Source: Plantago major (lineage: Eukaryota; Streptophyta; Magnoliopsida; Lamiales; Plantaginaceae). From it: a DNA stretch of 64,000 nt. This document shows, piece by piece, positions 44,617 through 57,240 of the stretch. Below the pieces are notes generated by a model, which did no database searches, had not been told where the DNA came from, and saw nothing but the letters and a program-made list of their open reading frames with translations. The stretch is from positions 83,052-147,051 of the forward strand of contig JAIFAC010000199.1 in the NCBI GenBank assembly GCA_026545765.1, written 5' to 3'. Position 1 is the first letter of the stretch, and each line of letters begins with the position of its first letter. A program made the position numbers and the translations under genes.

Positions 44617-45530
44617 CTCTTATATAGAGACGCTCAGGAGTTTTTTATGCATGAGTTTTGCAAGAATAATCGAGATTAGTCTATCTTTCGTAAGACTAAG
44701 CACAAGAAGTCGAGTTGCGTAGAAGTTTTGCGTAAATCTTGAGAGATTTTGCTATTTTGATGCAAGTATGAAATTTTGGATTTGGTAAAAGTGTTTGTTG
44801 CCCAATTCCTATATATATATAGCAGACAAAACGTACATAGATACAACATACATTCAGCTATATGAATGTGTGTCTTTGTATCTGCATAGGCGTAATGCCT
44901 TTGTACTTCATTAAATGTTTAGTGGGCCATGTCCGTATTTCTCAATGACATTACTTGCTTTGTTTTAATCTCACCGCTGAGATCAAACGCTTATACATCA
45001 AGGGTTTATATTGAATATCTTGTAATGATATCAATCAACAAATGGTATTGTGCCAATTTGATGGATTTTAATATGCTACATTCATCAGGTCACTTGGTAA
45101 AGAGGAACACTTAATCGTTGAGCTTATCATTCGAGTGTCAAGTCCTTATCATTATATTATTTATCATAAAATGGCAAAATACAAGACATTGGACATGTTT
45201 GACTCCCGTAACTTATACTTTTCTGCTTTATGTGTCTTTTCTCTTTATGACTAAATAGTTTCTCAATTCAAGAATCGAAACTTACTTGTTTGAATGTATT
45301 TGATCCACTCTTAGTAAGTAAGTTCTAGTCTTATTTACTCATCGAGTGTGTACTAACCTTTGCCTTCGATACCCGATCCAGAAATGTTTTGCCTTCGAGT
45401 GTTGCTACCGTAAACCTTGCATCACTTCTTAACACTCGCTTTCCGAGAGCATGTTCTCGAGGCCTACTTCTTTTCTACCTTGCTTACTCAGACTTTAGAG
45501 ATTCGTGACATTTTTCAGTCCTTAGCAACT
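44617..45530 (-). other. Spacer between pol and third gene of C
   Basis: No coding frame. Collinear with the spacers in A and B, including the TATA box and leader. Confidence 0.6.
44810..44821 (-). promoter_or_regulatory. Putative internal TATA box for third gene of C
   Basis: TATATATATAT followed on the minus strand by AGGAATTGGGCAA, 194 bases before the ATG. Confidence 0.55.
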
Positions 45531-48500
45531 CCATTAACCCAAGATTATGTCTTAAGGTCAAGAACCGCCGGCTTCCGTAGGGGCTTGGTGAAGATATCTC
45601 GCAACTTGGTCTTCGTACAATCTTGAGTATTTCTATATCGCTTTTTCAACATGGTCTCGATGAAGTGGTGTCTAACATCAATGTGCTTTGTTCTGCATGG
45701 AACTTGGGGTTCGTGTGATTGCAATAGCACTTGTGTTATCACGTAAATGGGAGTTTTCTTCATCGAGTCCATAATCTCCGAGTTGTTGTTGAATCCACGT
45801 AATTTTGTTGCACAACAACCAAAGAAGAATATATTCAAATTCTATGGTACAAGTTGCAATTGAGTTTTGTTTCTTGCTAAACCATGAGATAAGTCTAGCT
45901 CCTTAAATTGACAAGTTCCCGAGGTAGTCTTCCTATCAAGCATTGATCCAAAGATAATTAACATCCTAATAACCAGCCAAACTCAATCCACTTTCTTTAG
46001 GGTACCACAAACCTACATCTACTGTACCTTTCACATACCTTAATATTTTCATAGCAATGTTGTAGTGTGATTGCATCGGATTTGTTTGAAATCTAGCACA
46101 CACACCAACTGCATATTGGATATCGTGTCCGCAAGAAGGTAAAGTAGTGAACCTATCAATTTCCTATACTTGTGTTCATCAACACTTTTATCTGATTCAG
46201 TATAGGTCATCTTGGTTCCTATGCTCATAGGTATCTTAGCATTCTTTTCAGAAGGCTTAAGATCGAACTTTGTGAGCATGTCTTTTGTATACTTTGTCTG
46301 ACTAATGAATATTCCATCATTGAGTTGCTTGACTTGCACTCCTAGGAAATAGTTCAATTCTCCCATCATGCTCATCTCGAATTTACTTTTCATGAGATTT
46401 GCAAAGTCATCACAAAGTTGCTTGTCCTTAGATCCAAATATGATGTCATCAACATATACTTGAACTAAGAGCAGTTTCCCATCATGATTTAAGATAAATA
46501 AAATTTTATCAACTTCACCTTTCTTGAAACCACTTTCCAGAAGGTATTTGGCCAAAGTGTCATACCATGCTGTTGGAGTCTATTTCAGTCCATATAGAGC
46601 TTTCTGTAGCTTGTAGACCATTCTACTTTCTGAGGAAACTTCAAAACCAGGTGGTTGTTCAACATAGACTTCCTCAGCAAGTTCACCATTCAAGAATGCA
46701 CTTTGACATCCATCTAATAAACTTTAAAGTCTTTATGAGTCAAAGGCGAAAGAGTCTTATCGATCCAACTGCAACCGTGCATATGACTCATCAAAATCTA
46801 AGCCTTCACCGGTGAATCCTCGCAACCAACCTTGCTTTGTTTCTGGTTATTTCCCCAGATTCATTCATCTTGTTTCTGAAAACCCACTTGGTTCCAATCA
46901 CAGATATTCCTTCTACAAATGGAACTAGTTTCCAGACTTTGTTTCTTTCAAATGATCCACTCTTCTTGCATTGCGTAGATCCACCTTGGTCTCTTAATGC
47001 TTCTTCAATAGTTTTAGTTCAATGTTTGAGATGAAACATCCAAATAGAGAATTAGCAATTTCGACTATTGATCTCCTAGTCCTAACACCTAGATTGATAG
47101 GTCCAATCACAACCATTGCATGATGATCAATGATCCAACTCATCATGGGTTTGGGGCTAGTAGGTCAACATCTATGTGATCCGAATGTGAATCACTATGA
47201 TTACGACTTGATACTTCTTCAAGATTCATGACATTTTGTACCACATAAGGGCTTGAATGTCCGACACTTGTTCAAAGGTGAGGGCTTTCGACATACCTCC
47301 GAGAGGTCATTTCGCATTAGCTCTCGATGAACATCTTCATTTCCATTTCGAAATCTCATAGGAAATTCTTCATCATGTCCGAGAATCATCGTTGTTACTA
47401 GGCATTTCATGCTTTTCTTCGTCAGAGTCATCCTCTCTTTCCATAATGATTTTTTTCCTTTCTGAGGGTTCTTCTTCAGAATCCTTTAACATTAGTTCCT
47501 TGAACCTTTCTGAGAGTTCATCAGCAAGGGGTGATTTCTTGCTTTCTTCATAGAATACAACATGAACTGATTCTTCAATCTTCTTTGTTCTTTTGTTGTA
47601 AACTCTGTAAGCTCTGCTATTCATAGAATAACCAAGAAACACTCCTTCATCTGCCTTTGGTTGAAATGTTCTTAGATACTCTTTTCCATTGTTAAGAACA
47701 AAACATCTACAACCAAACACTTTCAAATGATTAATATTAGGGGTCTACCAACCAAGAGCTCCTAAGGGGTCTTGTCACGGTGTTTGTTTATCAAACATCC
47801 TGCCGAGTGTAGCATGTCAGTTTTACAGCCTTCAACCCAATAAACTTCACTTATTTCAAAGGTCACCAAAGATTGTCCTTCTTTTTAAGGGTTCTATTTT
47901 CCTTTCGCAACACCATTTTGTTGTGGTGTTCTTACAGAGGAAAGTTGATGTTGTATACCTTGTCGGTACAAAACTCCTTTATGTAATCGGGTCGACAAAT
48001 TCAGTACCATGGTCTGTTCTGATTGCAGATACCTTGTCATTTTTCATGACTTCAAGCTTATTTGGCAAGTTTGGTATCTCCACCCTAGCATCAGATTTGT
48101 GCTTCAGAAAGGCAACCCAAGTGAATCTTGAGAAGTCATCTACAACCAAAGCATACTTCTTTCCCGCATAACTAGTTACGTATGATTCAAAAGATCCATG
48201 TGTAATAGTTGCAGTGGTCTAACACTAGAGTGTCCGATTTTGGACTTGAAGGAGATCTTAGATTGTTTCCATCCATGTATGTAATGTATACCATCCTTTC
48301 TGAAAGATGTTTTGGGAAGGCCAACCACTAACTCTTTCTTCGCAAGTTTGTTCAGAGTTTTGAAGTTCAAGTGACTCATTCTTTTGTGCCATAACCAGAG
48401 CTCTTCTGTGTGACCAGATTGACTCACCATGAGACATTCTTCATGTGGAAGATGCCCAATCGGCAACATAAAGACTACCTTCCGCCGAGCAACCAAGATC

Positions 48501-48800
48501 ACCGCTTGACTCATTGTCAATAAGTTTGTAAAACTTTGCTTGAATTTCACAGGAATCCCTTTGTCCAAACCTGCTCATGCTAAATAGATCAGATTTCAAA
48601 CCCTTAACATGTAATACGTCAAGAATTGTTAAAGATCCTAATTTGACGCTGCCAAATCCCGTAGAGGGATTTAATTCTCCTCCAAAGAACTGGCGTCCGG
48701 TCCAAAGGTTGCAAGCTTTGTAGTCGACAGATTTGCTTTGTCTCCGCCATGTGCTTTCCGATCCACTATCAAACAGCCATCGAGCCTTAGTCCAAGAGGC
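45531..48800 (-). pseudogene. pol: pol of element C
   Basis: On the minus strand: protease region near 48740-48790 (degraded DSG motif); HHCC and integrase pieces (48176-48568 with RMSHLNFKTLNKLAKKELVVGLPK; IRTDHG intact near 48010); integrase C-terminal segment (47373-47726, FGCRCFVLNNGKEYLRTFQPKADEGVFLGYSMNSRAYR); RT with an intact YVDDIIFG box and KFEMSMMGELNYFLGVQVKQL (46049-46555, 168 residues open); and RNase H (45545-46030). Many single-base changes break it, often at CAG/CTG. Confidence 0.85.
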
Positions 48801-51250
48801 ATTCTCAAAACAGAAACAGAGTTAGGTTCTTGCTTCGAGATAGAACCATTTAGACTAAACATTCTTCCAAAGAGGGAATCCACATTTTAGTGAATTTATC
48901 GGGAGTTTGTTTTGTCTAACTTGATCAAGGAGATGCAATGAAATTAGTAATTTTGATCTCAATCTTCCTTCATGGGTGTTTCTAGGTGTTCCTTTGGTGC
49001 TTTCTCGATCCTGGTTTCGGGTTGCTTTTACAAACTTAGCCTTTCCGCCGTGTTCCTTCTAGCTTTGGCATTCAGCTTTTCAAAGGTTTGAGATTTCTTC
49101 CACTTCGCTTATTGCTACGGCAATATCACTTTGCGCCATTGTTCTTGTCCTTCCTTGTATTGTTGTAAAAGGACTTTTCCAATAGCACGATAGCCAATGC
49201 CATTTCAATACGCTTCGCTTTTCAATGCGGCTTCGTAAGCCTTACTAGTTTCGCACCATCTTTATTTTCATAAATGGTATAGTTGAGAATTTGCCTATTC
49301 CAAAGAATTCTTCCTTCTTAGTAATATAGCACGTGGATGGTCAGATGTCTCGAGGTCAGGTTTCTTTTCGTAAACCTTATCCACATAATTTTGTGAACTT
49401 GTTGTTCTTTCAAAGGTCGAAGTTGTTACTCCTTTTCCTTTGTCAACTACCCTAGCTTTCCGACCAATGCTATAGGTGGTTGAAGAACCATTCTGTTGAA
49501 TTTTACAAAGGTCAACCTATCATCACCCTTCTTCGAGGAGACGAATTGCTTGATTGTTCATCAAGTCCAAGTCCACCTTTCTCGTGAGGGATCTCTTAGA
49601 TATGATTGAACCTCGTTGAGAGTGTCACTAGCCTTTGCATAAGATTGAAGGATAGCTCTTTCTTCGGAGTTCCTCATTCTCGTAAAGCCTTCATCATTTT
49701 CTTATTAAGTTCATCCAAGGCTAGTTTGTGAAAATTTTCATTTTCGGATATCCGACTTTTCGTATGGGCTATTTTAGCCTTGTTCTCAGATACCTCGTTA
49801 GCTCGTAAACCTCTTTTTCAAGAGTTTCTTTGCTTTCCTCTAGAATTCGGTTTTGGATTGTGCTTCCGTAAATTCTTTCTCATAACGATCCAATTCACTC
49901 GATTAACTCCAGATCCTCAATTCCATCATCACTCTCATAGTACGTAAATTGTGAAATGTTAGTTACCTCATCCATAAGACACATTTCAATGTTGAAGATG
50001 TCCGACCAAAGAATCTCAAAGAACTCCACACATTTCATTCTTCTAAGGTCAAGTCGACACGCCAGGATTCCACATAATTCGGTGATGGTAGGTTCGAGTT
50101 ATCCTAATCTCCATCTTCGTAATCTGCCTCAATATCTAGAGCATCAAGTTGATTTGAATCTTCTTCCTTTCTTCAAGAAGGCCCTTTGATTTCTTTTGTA
50201 ATTTCTTCTCGTCTTCTTGTCACCTATCTCGAGCTTGTTTAAATCAGGCAATCTCTCTTGAAGTGACCAGCTTTTGACAATAGAAGCAGATATCATTTCC
50301 TATCTCTTATGATTCAGTACTAACACCTTTCTGAATGGGGTCTTCAGAGAGTTGTTTAGTTGAATGTTCTTGTACTTATGATAGTTTGGGCCAAGATGCT
50401 TTTTCACTTTTGTTTAGCTTTTCTTCTCTCAATCTTCGACTCACAAATTTATTCATGTGTCTTATCGCAAGAGCATTTTCTTCAGATGCGCCTTTGGTAT
50501 CTTTCTTTTCAAGTACCTTGAGAGACTAGAGCAACACTTTGCAACTTCTCACTGCTTGTTCTCTCGAGTCGCCCCATAATCTATGAGTAAGATGAGAGAA
50601 GAGCTCCCGAGTAATATTTCGCATTCCTCGTTGAAATAAAGAATTTAGTGTGCTCAACAGCAGGATTGAGACTTCCGACAATAGTCTTAATCTTTTCTCG
50701 ACCGAGTATCCGCTGCTTTCACCAAGTGCAACCATATCACTCATAAGAGTAGTAAACCCGAAATCAAGTTCTTCCAGAGTTTCGGGGCCTTGCTTGAAGT
50801 TTTGGAACTTCAATTTAAGAACTTCAACTTGTTTTCTTTGGTTTTCTCGCCGCATGCATTTCTTCAATCAATCACAGTAACTTCGCCGCTTTAGCACCCT
50901 TACATCAGTATGCTCAGGTGTCAATCTGATGATTATATTACGAGCTTGACCATACAATCTATGTCTCTTGGCATCTTTAGATGTCCAGAGCTCTCTTGGC
51001 TTGTCTTCATACATAATGCTTCCACGAGCAACATGACCACTATCACTAGCAGCCATGTCCTCGCCCATCTTCCTTGTTCGAGGCTTTTCTTCCATCGTAA
51101 ACCTCAAGACTTGTTTGAGTTGTTCGATTTGATAGGCCCTTCATTGATGACATAGATCATCTCATCACTAATGGCCTCCGATGGAGCATCATGTTGTTCT
51201 TCCATTTCTAGTTTTCGCTTTAGAACGGGTGCATCGCGTAGACATACCTA
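48801..51250 (-). pseudogene. gag: gag of element C, with extension
   Basis: Gag starts near 51240 and the capsid domain lies at 50526-50867 (EVLKLKFQNFKQGPETLEELDFGFTTLMSDMVALGES). A zinc-knuckle region is near 50230-50300, with acidic tail, coiled coil and basic linker down to about 48900. More frame changes than in B. Confidence 0.8.
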
Positions 51251-51336
51251 CACACTTAACACACAAATTATATAGTCCTCGTAGGGACAAAGTTTCTTCA
51301 CCTATCTGGGATCTAGGTTCAAGGCTTGGGAACCTC

Positions 51337-51348
51337 CCGCCGATACCA
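51337..51348 (-). promoter_or_regulatory. Primer-binding site of element C
   Basis: Minus strand TGGTATCGGCGG, two bases after the LTR. Compared with TGGTATCAGAGC the CAG is altered, the same site type that is altered elsewhere in the window. Confidence 0.8.
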
Positions 51349-51350
51349 CT

Positions 51351-52733
51351 TGTTGGTCCGTATAACAAAAGTAAAATACTGTAGGGGGGGAACATTTTTA
51401 AACTTTTGTCGATAAACAGCTTCTCGTAAACCCGGGGTTTCGATACTTAAATTCAGAAAAGGAAGACCTTAAGATAGGTAAGTGTAGAAACAATAAGTAA
51501 GTGTGTGCTTATTGAAAGATAAATACATAAAGGTAAATAACACAGAAGTATAGTGGTATCCTGAGGTATGAATCCTCCAACTAATCCACTTCAACTTTCC
51601 GAGACCTAGAATTTACTAGAATGTATAATTGAGTTCACCTTACAAAAATCCTATTCTAAGATTCTTAAACAATTGGTTCCCAACAAAATGTTCCCCCGAG
51701 TTATTCCCCACCCTAGAGCAAGTACTTCCTCTACTCGTATAACCTTGAGTTATTCCCTAATTTCACAAATCAAGTACTTCCTCTACTCCACGCCTTGATG
51801 GTGTTGGTTATAAGGTTTGTCGAGAGGCTTCTCGATAACTTTTCAGCTTATGTTTTCAGAGAGCCTAATAGAACAAGACTACTTAATACACTTGTTCAAA
51901 GGTATGGCAATCTACTCTTATTAACCCAAGTAATTGATGTCCGCTCGAGAATGAGCTTCAAAGGTTATCCGATACTCAACTCTTTCACTTAATAACAATC
52001 TCTTGTTAAGATTCAGAAAACTTAGAACTACTAGTGATTCTTCAAGCAATGTAAAGCTTTCAGAAGGATAGTAGAGTGCTTGAGAGAATACTTTGCTAGA
52101 TTGTAAGTTTGTGTTAGATCCTTCTTCGGTCGATTTCTCAAAGATCTAAGTGTGATATTTATAGATGAATTAGAGAGTCGTTGATGTTATCCGTTAGACA
52201 CAATTCAAATTCACTATACTTATCTTGAAATGAGTACTGTAAGTCCTTGTCTCATATCTCGTAGAGGATCGTGTTTTAGCGGCTTTTCTGCCGATGCAAT
52301 AAATGCATATGTACTATTTCTTGTCCTGTACTCTTCAACGGATACATTAGCCTTTCTGATGGCTTGCATGCTCCATACTCATGATGTCATATGTTCCAGA
52401 ATCATGTTTCAAAAGTAACTAAATGTACTTAAGAAAGGATTAAGGACATAGTCTTTCCGAGTGAGACTAAACCTTGTTGTCTTCATAAATCTTGTGCAAT
52501 CTCCTACCTTGTAATCTTCGTAAAAGCTCCATTGCTAGGATTGATCTTCATGGTCTTCTTGAAATAAAAATTACACTCGAGACCTATAATCCGATACAAG
52601 ATTTACTAGACTAATTATACTCAGTGATTTCCTCTTTTACAATGTTCAAGTGAACCAAGAGTACTTAATCACCTTTCTGGCTAAGATAGGAACATGTGAT
52701 GAATGATCAAAATACTAATAGATATTCCTAACA
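51351..52733 (-). repeat. 5' LTR of element C
   Basis: 1383 bp with TGTTGG/CCTAACA ends; partner of 33944-35325. TATA box on the minus strand near 52157. Confidence 0.95.
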
Positions 52734-52738
52734 GATAA
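52734..52738. repeat. Target-site duplication of element C, right copy
   Basis: GATAA, matching 33939-33943. Confidence 0.94.
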
Positions 52739-53796
52739 CATCTATCCGGATGATAATTGCATTTGCTTCTTTACGCAATCTTGAAGTGCATCAGATGGAT
52801 GTAAAGACTGCTTTTCTAAATGGTGATTTAGAAGAACAAATTTATATGGAGAAACCTGAAGATTTTTCTGCACCTGGTCAGGAAAAGAAGGTTTGTAAAT
52901 TGGTGAAGTCTTTGTATGGCTTGAAACAAGCACCAAAGAAGTGGCATGTGAAATATGATAATGTCATGATGTAGAATGGGTTTTTCATTAACGAAAGTGA
53001 CAAATGTGTGTACATAAAGGAAACTGAAAATGGCTATGTCATTTTATGTCTTTATGTAGACGACATGCTTATCATTGGGAGTAATGATAAAATGGTCAAA
53101 TCTACGAAAGATATGGTGAAATCTAGATTTAATATGAAAGACATGGGCCTAGTTGATGTAATCCTTGGGATTCAAATTGTTAGAACACCGAATGGGTTGA
53201 TGTTGAATCAGCAAACTATGTGGACAAGATTCTTAAATTCAACAAAGATGGTGTTGAAACAATAGAACTCCACTGGACCCAAGCGTTCATCTTGCGAAGA
53301 ACAATGGCTTGGGAGTGTCTCAAGTTGAGTACTCTAGGATAATCGGAAGCTTAATGTACTTGATGAACTGCACAAGGCCAAACCTTGCTTTTGCAGTAAG
53401 CAAACTGAGTTGTTACACGAAAAATCTAGGAGTAAATCATTGGAATGCGATAATGAGAGTATTAAAGTATTTGAGGTTTACTCGTGATTTTGGACTACAG
53501 TATGCTAGATATCTTACTGTGCTGGAAGGATATGCGGATGCCGACTGGATCTCAGATTCTAAGAATGCTAAATCCACAAGTGGATATGTCATTATCTTCG
53601 AGGAGCAAAGAATATCATGGAAGTCTTCTAAACAGATCGCCATGCGAGATCCACGATGGAAGCTGAGTTTATTGCGTTGACTCTTGTGGAGAGGAACCCA
53701 AATGGCTACGATTTTCATAGAAAGTCTTCCAAGTTCGCCCAAACCGTGCGCCTATATGCAGTATTGTGATAGCCAATCTGCAATTGGTAGGCACAA

Positions 53797-53828
<32 letters not shown>

Positions 53829-53990
53829 ACGCTATAGACACAAGTCCATTAGACAACTTCTCACATCCGTGTTATCTCTATAGACTACGTTAAGTCTAAA
53901 GATAATTTAGTGGATCCATAGCCAAAGGGTTAAGTCGTGAGATGATAGTAAAGTCTTCGCTAGAATGGGATTGAAGACTTTAACTAATGA
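52739..53990 (+). pseudogene. Copia element D, reverse transcriptase and RNase H portion
   Basis: Continues D after the insertion of C. The first piece (52750-52974) has LEVHQMDVKTAFLNGDLEEQIYMEKPEDF and KLVKSLYGLKQAPKKWH; after a stop the next (53008-53265) has the intact box YVDDMLIIGS; then 53309-53680 has [22 protein letters not shown] and the RNase H segment [21 protein letters not shown]. Only a few stops and frame changes. The sequence differs clearly from the Sirevirus-like RTs here and fits another Ty1/copia lineage. Confidence 0.88.
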
Positions 53991-54476
53991 TTGATGCGAA
54001 GGAAAACCCAACCTAGTTTAATCGAGATCCCAAGATCTAGGTTCAAAGGACAACTGATCAGATCGATGAGGAGTTCATCGGGGTTTACCTATACAAAGGA
54101 TTTAAACGTAAAGAGGTAACCATGTGGGTTTTAATGATTCTTATTAGTAATATAGTTACACGTGATAAAGAATCACCTATGTAAGAGTGAAGTGTGGGCT
54201 TCAACAAGAATTGATCCCGAATTCTTGCATACTCTGCAGAATCCGTGAAAGGTGTTTCATGGCAAAATGAACACAACCATGAGAACGAACGATGCGTAGA
54301 GAACTCTGTGGAATGCACTATCGTTACACAAACGGCAGCGCTAAGGACAAGGCTTCATCGTCACCAAGAAGGAATGTATATTCATACAAGGAGGGTTCAA
54401 ACGTGGTAACACCTACCTATCTTATGCTTATTCGATCGTAGGACATGCAACATGAAGTTTTCTTCATGTGTGCGAT
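53991..54476 (+). other. 3' untranslated region of element D
   Basis: No open frame beyond short ones. It ends in GTGTGCGAT just before the presumed LTR, possibly a decayed form of the GTGGGAGAT polypurine tract common in this kind of element. Confidence 0.5.
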
Positions 54477-55361
54477 TGTTGGAAATGTGAAGAAAAACTT
54501 GTAGTAAACAATGTCTTGTGGGTATGTTTGCTAGAGACCACTTCTTAATTATTCACAATTAATTAAATAAAATATATAGTAATAAGCTACTATGTAAGAG
54601 CTTCAATTGATATATTGCATGCCCAAAACGGACCTTGGGTTAGTGAGGAATAAGTGATCAAAGTTGAAGGTTAAGTGGTTTATCCCACATTGCTAGCACA
54701 TGAAAGTCATTTCTAGTTTATAACCAATTGCACCATACTACTTGTTCAAGTGTGATGGTAAGGTTATGGAATACTCGAGGCGTGCGGCAAGATGGGGTGC
54801 AAATGTCACGATTTGTCAAACTAGTGGACTTAAAAGTGCGAGCAGCGGTGACTGCGTACACAAATGCCGGACGAATAGTACAAGCGGATAGCCCGCTGTG
54901 AGCTAACATTTTGCTACCGCTGGGTTGATCCTTCCAAACTTTATTTTAATTTCTTGTTTTGTAATCACGAGGAGTTACAACATTAGTTGCAAATATGATC
55001 TCATATTTGATTTTGAAATCAAATCACATTAGTTGCTTACGTTACGTAATTAAAAGAAATGAGCTATTACCTTTGTTCTTCACCTATAAATGGTCTCAAA
55101 TCAAGAAGGAAGACACACGAAATTAGCCTTTCTCCTCTTCTTCTTCATCGCTCTCCTTCCCGATTTCGATAAACCGATTATTTGTTTCAACACCGGAAAT
55201 TGCTAGCTTGTGCGGCTAGTAAATTTAGTTAATCGTTGTATCTCGGGAGGCAAACGCTTAACGCCCCAAGCACCATAGGTGAGAGGGCGATTTGTTTAAG
55301 GAATTGCAAGCACAAACCTCGATTCTGTTGTTGAAGGCGTTTAATTCAATCATTCATTGTT

Positions 55362-55433
<72 letters not shown>

Positions 55434-55462
55434 GTATATCAATTACGATTAATCGACTAACA
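54477..55462 (+). repeat. Putative 3' LTR of element D
   Basis: It begins TGTTGGAAATGTG and the proposed end is CTAACA, giving complementary termini. It lies at the expected distance after RNase H and contains TATAAATGG at about 55085. The start is fairly secure; the end is less so because the partner LTR is outside the window. Confidence 0.55.
55365..55431. repeat. (TA)n microsatellite
   Basis: An uninterrupted TA run of about 33 units near the end of the presumed LTR of D. Confidence 0.97.
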
Positions 55463-56040
55463 ATGTAAAAGCCTTCTTCATAGACCTTGGGAGGTAGAGA
55501 TGAAGAAGATACATATGAATGCAAATTCAAGTTCGTCATTGTTTCGTTAGATATGAGGAAGATGGAGAGGGGAAGCTATGGTTATCCCTCCCAATTATGT
55601 TTTGTCATTGTTGAAGTTTGGACAACTACCGTGAAGTTTTTAAATACATTTTGACTTACCAAAAAAAAGAAATAGATATTATTGGTTTTGTTATTAGGGT
55701 ACATGAATAGCAAATCTAGGTACATAATTTAATAAAATAACAATTGTTTAATTTATGACTCTAAATAGAGACATAGACACATAGTTTCTATTTATTACAT
55801 ATTAATTCCAATAAAAAACAACTTTTCAAAACACCCAACCCAAGGCCAAGAAGGGTCGAATCGCCTATGATACGGGTCGGTATATATATGCCACAAACCA
55901 AATGGAAAAATCACAATTCGCCAATTATTTTTATGCTTCTTTCTCTCACTACTTTCTCTCTCTACAATTCTCCCAAAAAAAATCTCGAAAAATTGTAGAT
56001 CTAGAAATATTCATCTATATTTTCGTGTTTTGATGGTAAT
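55463..56040. other. AT-rich non-coding stretch
   Basis: No gene or recognisable element body. GGGTCGGTATA at 55874-55884 is repeated inverted at 60469-60479 and may mark the end of a larger foldback unit. Confidence 0.4.
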
Positions 56041-56063
56041 TCATTGATGTTGTTGTTGTTGTG

Positions 56064-57240
56064 TATGCATTCACAAGGTGTAATCATGCTTTCATAAGGA
56101 CCGGACAGTGTTTTTAATCAAGATCCGACCTCAATTATTAACTTAGATCTGGGAAAATAAGGTATACATCGCTTCTATGTTCAATCATGTATGTGCTATG
56201 TTCTCAAGAATATTATATATGTTCTGCGGAAATATGTCCTATGTTTTCGCTCAAAACCCCGATACTGCTTTGCTCGCTTTTGACATATTTTTTGTATTTT
56301 GTTTTTTACTGTATTGTCCTATGTTTTTACGTATATGTACTATCTTCTCACCAATATACCCTATGTTCTCAACAATATCTAATATGTTTTCTATGAAAGA
56401 GTTGCTCATTGATGTTGTTATTGTTTATGCATTCACAAGGTGTAATCATGCTTGCATAAGGATCGGACAGTGTTTTTAATCAAGATCCCACCTCAATCAT
56501 CAACTCAGATCCGAAAATAAGGTATACATCATTTCTATGTTCATTCTCAGATGTGCTATGTTCTCAAGAATATTACTTATGTTCTCCTGAATATGTTATA
56601 TGTTTTCATTCAAAACCTAATAAATGCTTTGTGCTCTTTTTTCGATAAATTATTTTGAATTTTGTTTTTATCGTATTTTCTATGTTTTACGATATGAACT
56701 ATCTTCTCACCAATATACCTATGTTATCAACAACATCTTCTATGTTTGCTATGGAATAGTTGCTCATTGTTGTTGTTGTTGTTGTTTATGCATTCACAAG
56801 GTGTAATCATGTTGCATAAGGACCGGACGGTGTTTTCATTCAAGATCGACCTCAATCATCAACTCAGATCCGAGAAAAGGTATACAACGCTTCTATTCTT
56901 TCCTGTATGTGCTATGTTCTCAAGAATATTACCTATGTTCTCGAATATGTCGATGTTTCCATTCAAAAGTCGATAGTGGTTTTGTGTACACAACGCTTCT
57001 ATGTTCTTTCCTCGTATGTTCTATGTTCAATAATATTACCTATGTTCTTTGAAACATGTCCTATGTTTCCATTCAAAACATGACAAATGCTTTGTGATCC
57101 GTTTTCGACAATATTATGTTAAATTTTGTTATCAGATTTCATATGTTTTTAAGTATATGTACTATTTTCACCAATATACCATATGTTCTCAACAATATCT
57201 ACTATGTTTGATATGAAATAATTTCTTATTGATGTTGTTG
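56064..57240. repeat. Tandem repeat, about 361 bp, three units
   Basis: The unit start TATGCATTCACAAGG occurs at 56064, 56426 and 56787, periods of 362 and 361. Each unit carries the words AAGATCCGACCTCAA, CTATGTTCTCAAGAATATTA and ACTATCTTCTCACCAATATA. The third unit is longer because a segment of about 105 bp within it is duplicated (about 56884 and 56990). Non-coding. Confidence 0.88.

Larger units (their letters stand above)
33944..52733 (-). mobile_element. Element C: Sirevirus-like retrotransposon with rearranged third-gene region
   Basis: 18,790 bp on the minus strand, with LTRs of 1382 and 1383 bp bounded by TGTTGG/CCTAACA and a perfect GATAA duplication. Gene order from the right is 5' LTR, primer site, gag, protease, integrase, RT, RNase H, third gene(s), polypurine tract, 3' LTR. 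It is a diverged subfamily: its LTRs are over 200 bp shorter than those of A and B. The third-gene region is about 8.9 kb against about 5.2 kb in A because blocks are duplicated and a gag fragment sits among them. Confidence 0.95.

Noticed and set aside
56177-56976. Cys/Phe-rich frames resembling membrane proteins
   Set aside because: They follow the 361-bp repeat and recur with it; composition effect rather than a gene.
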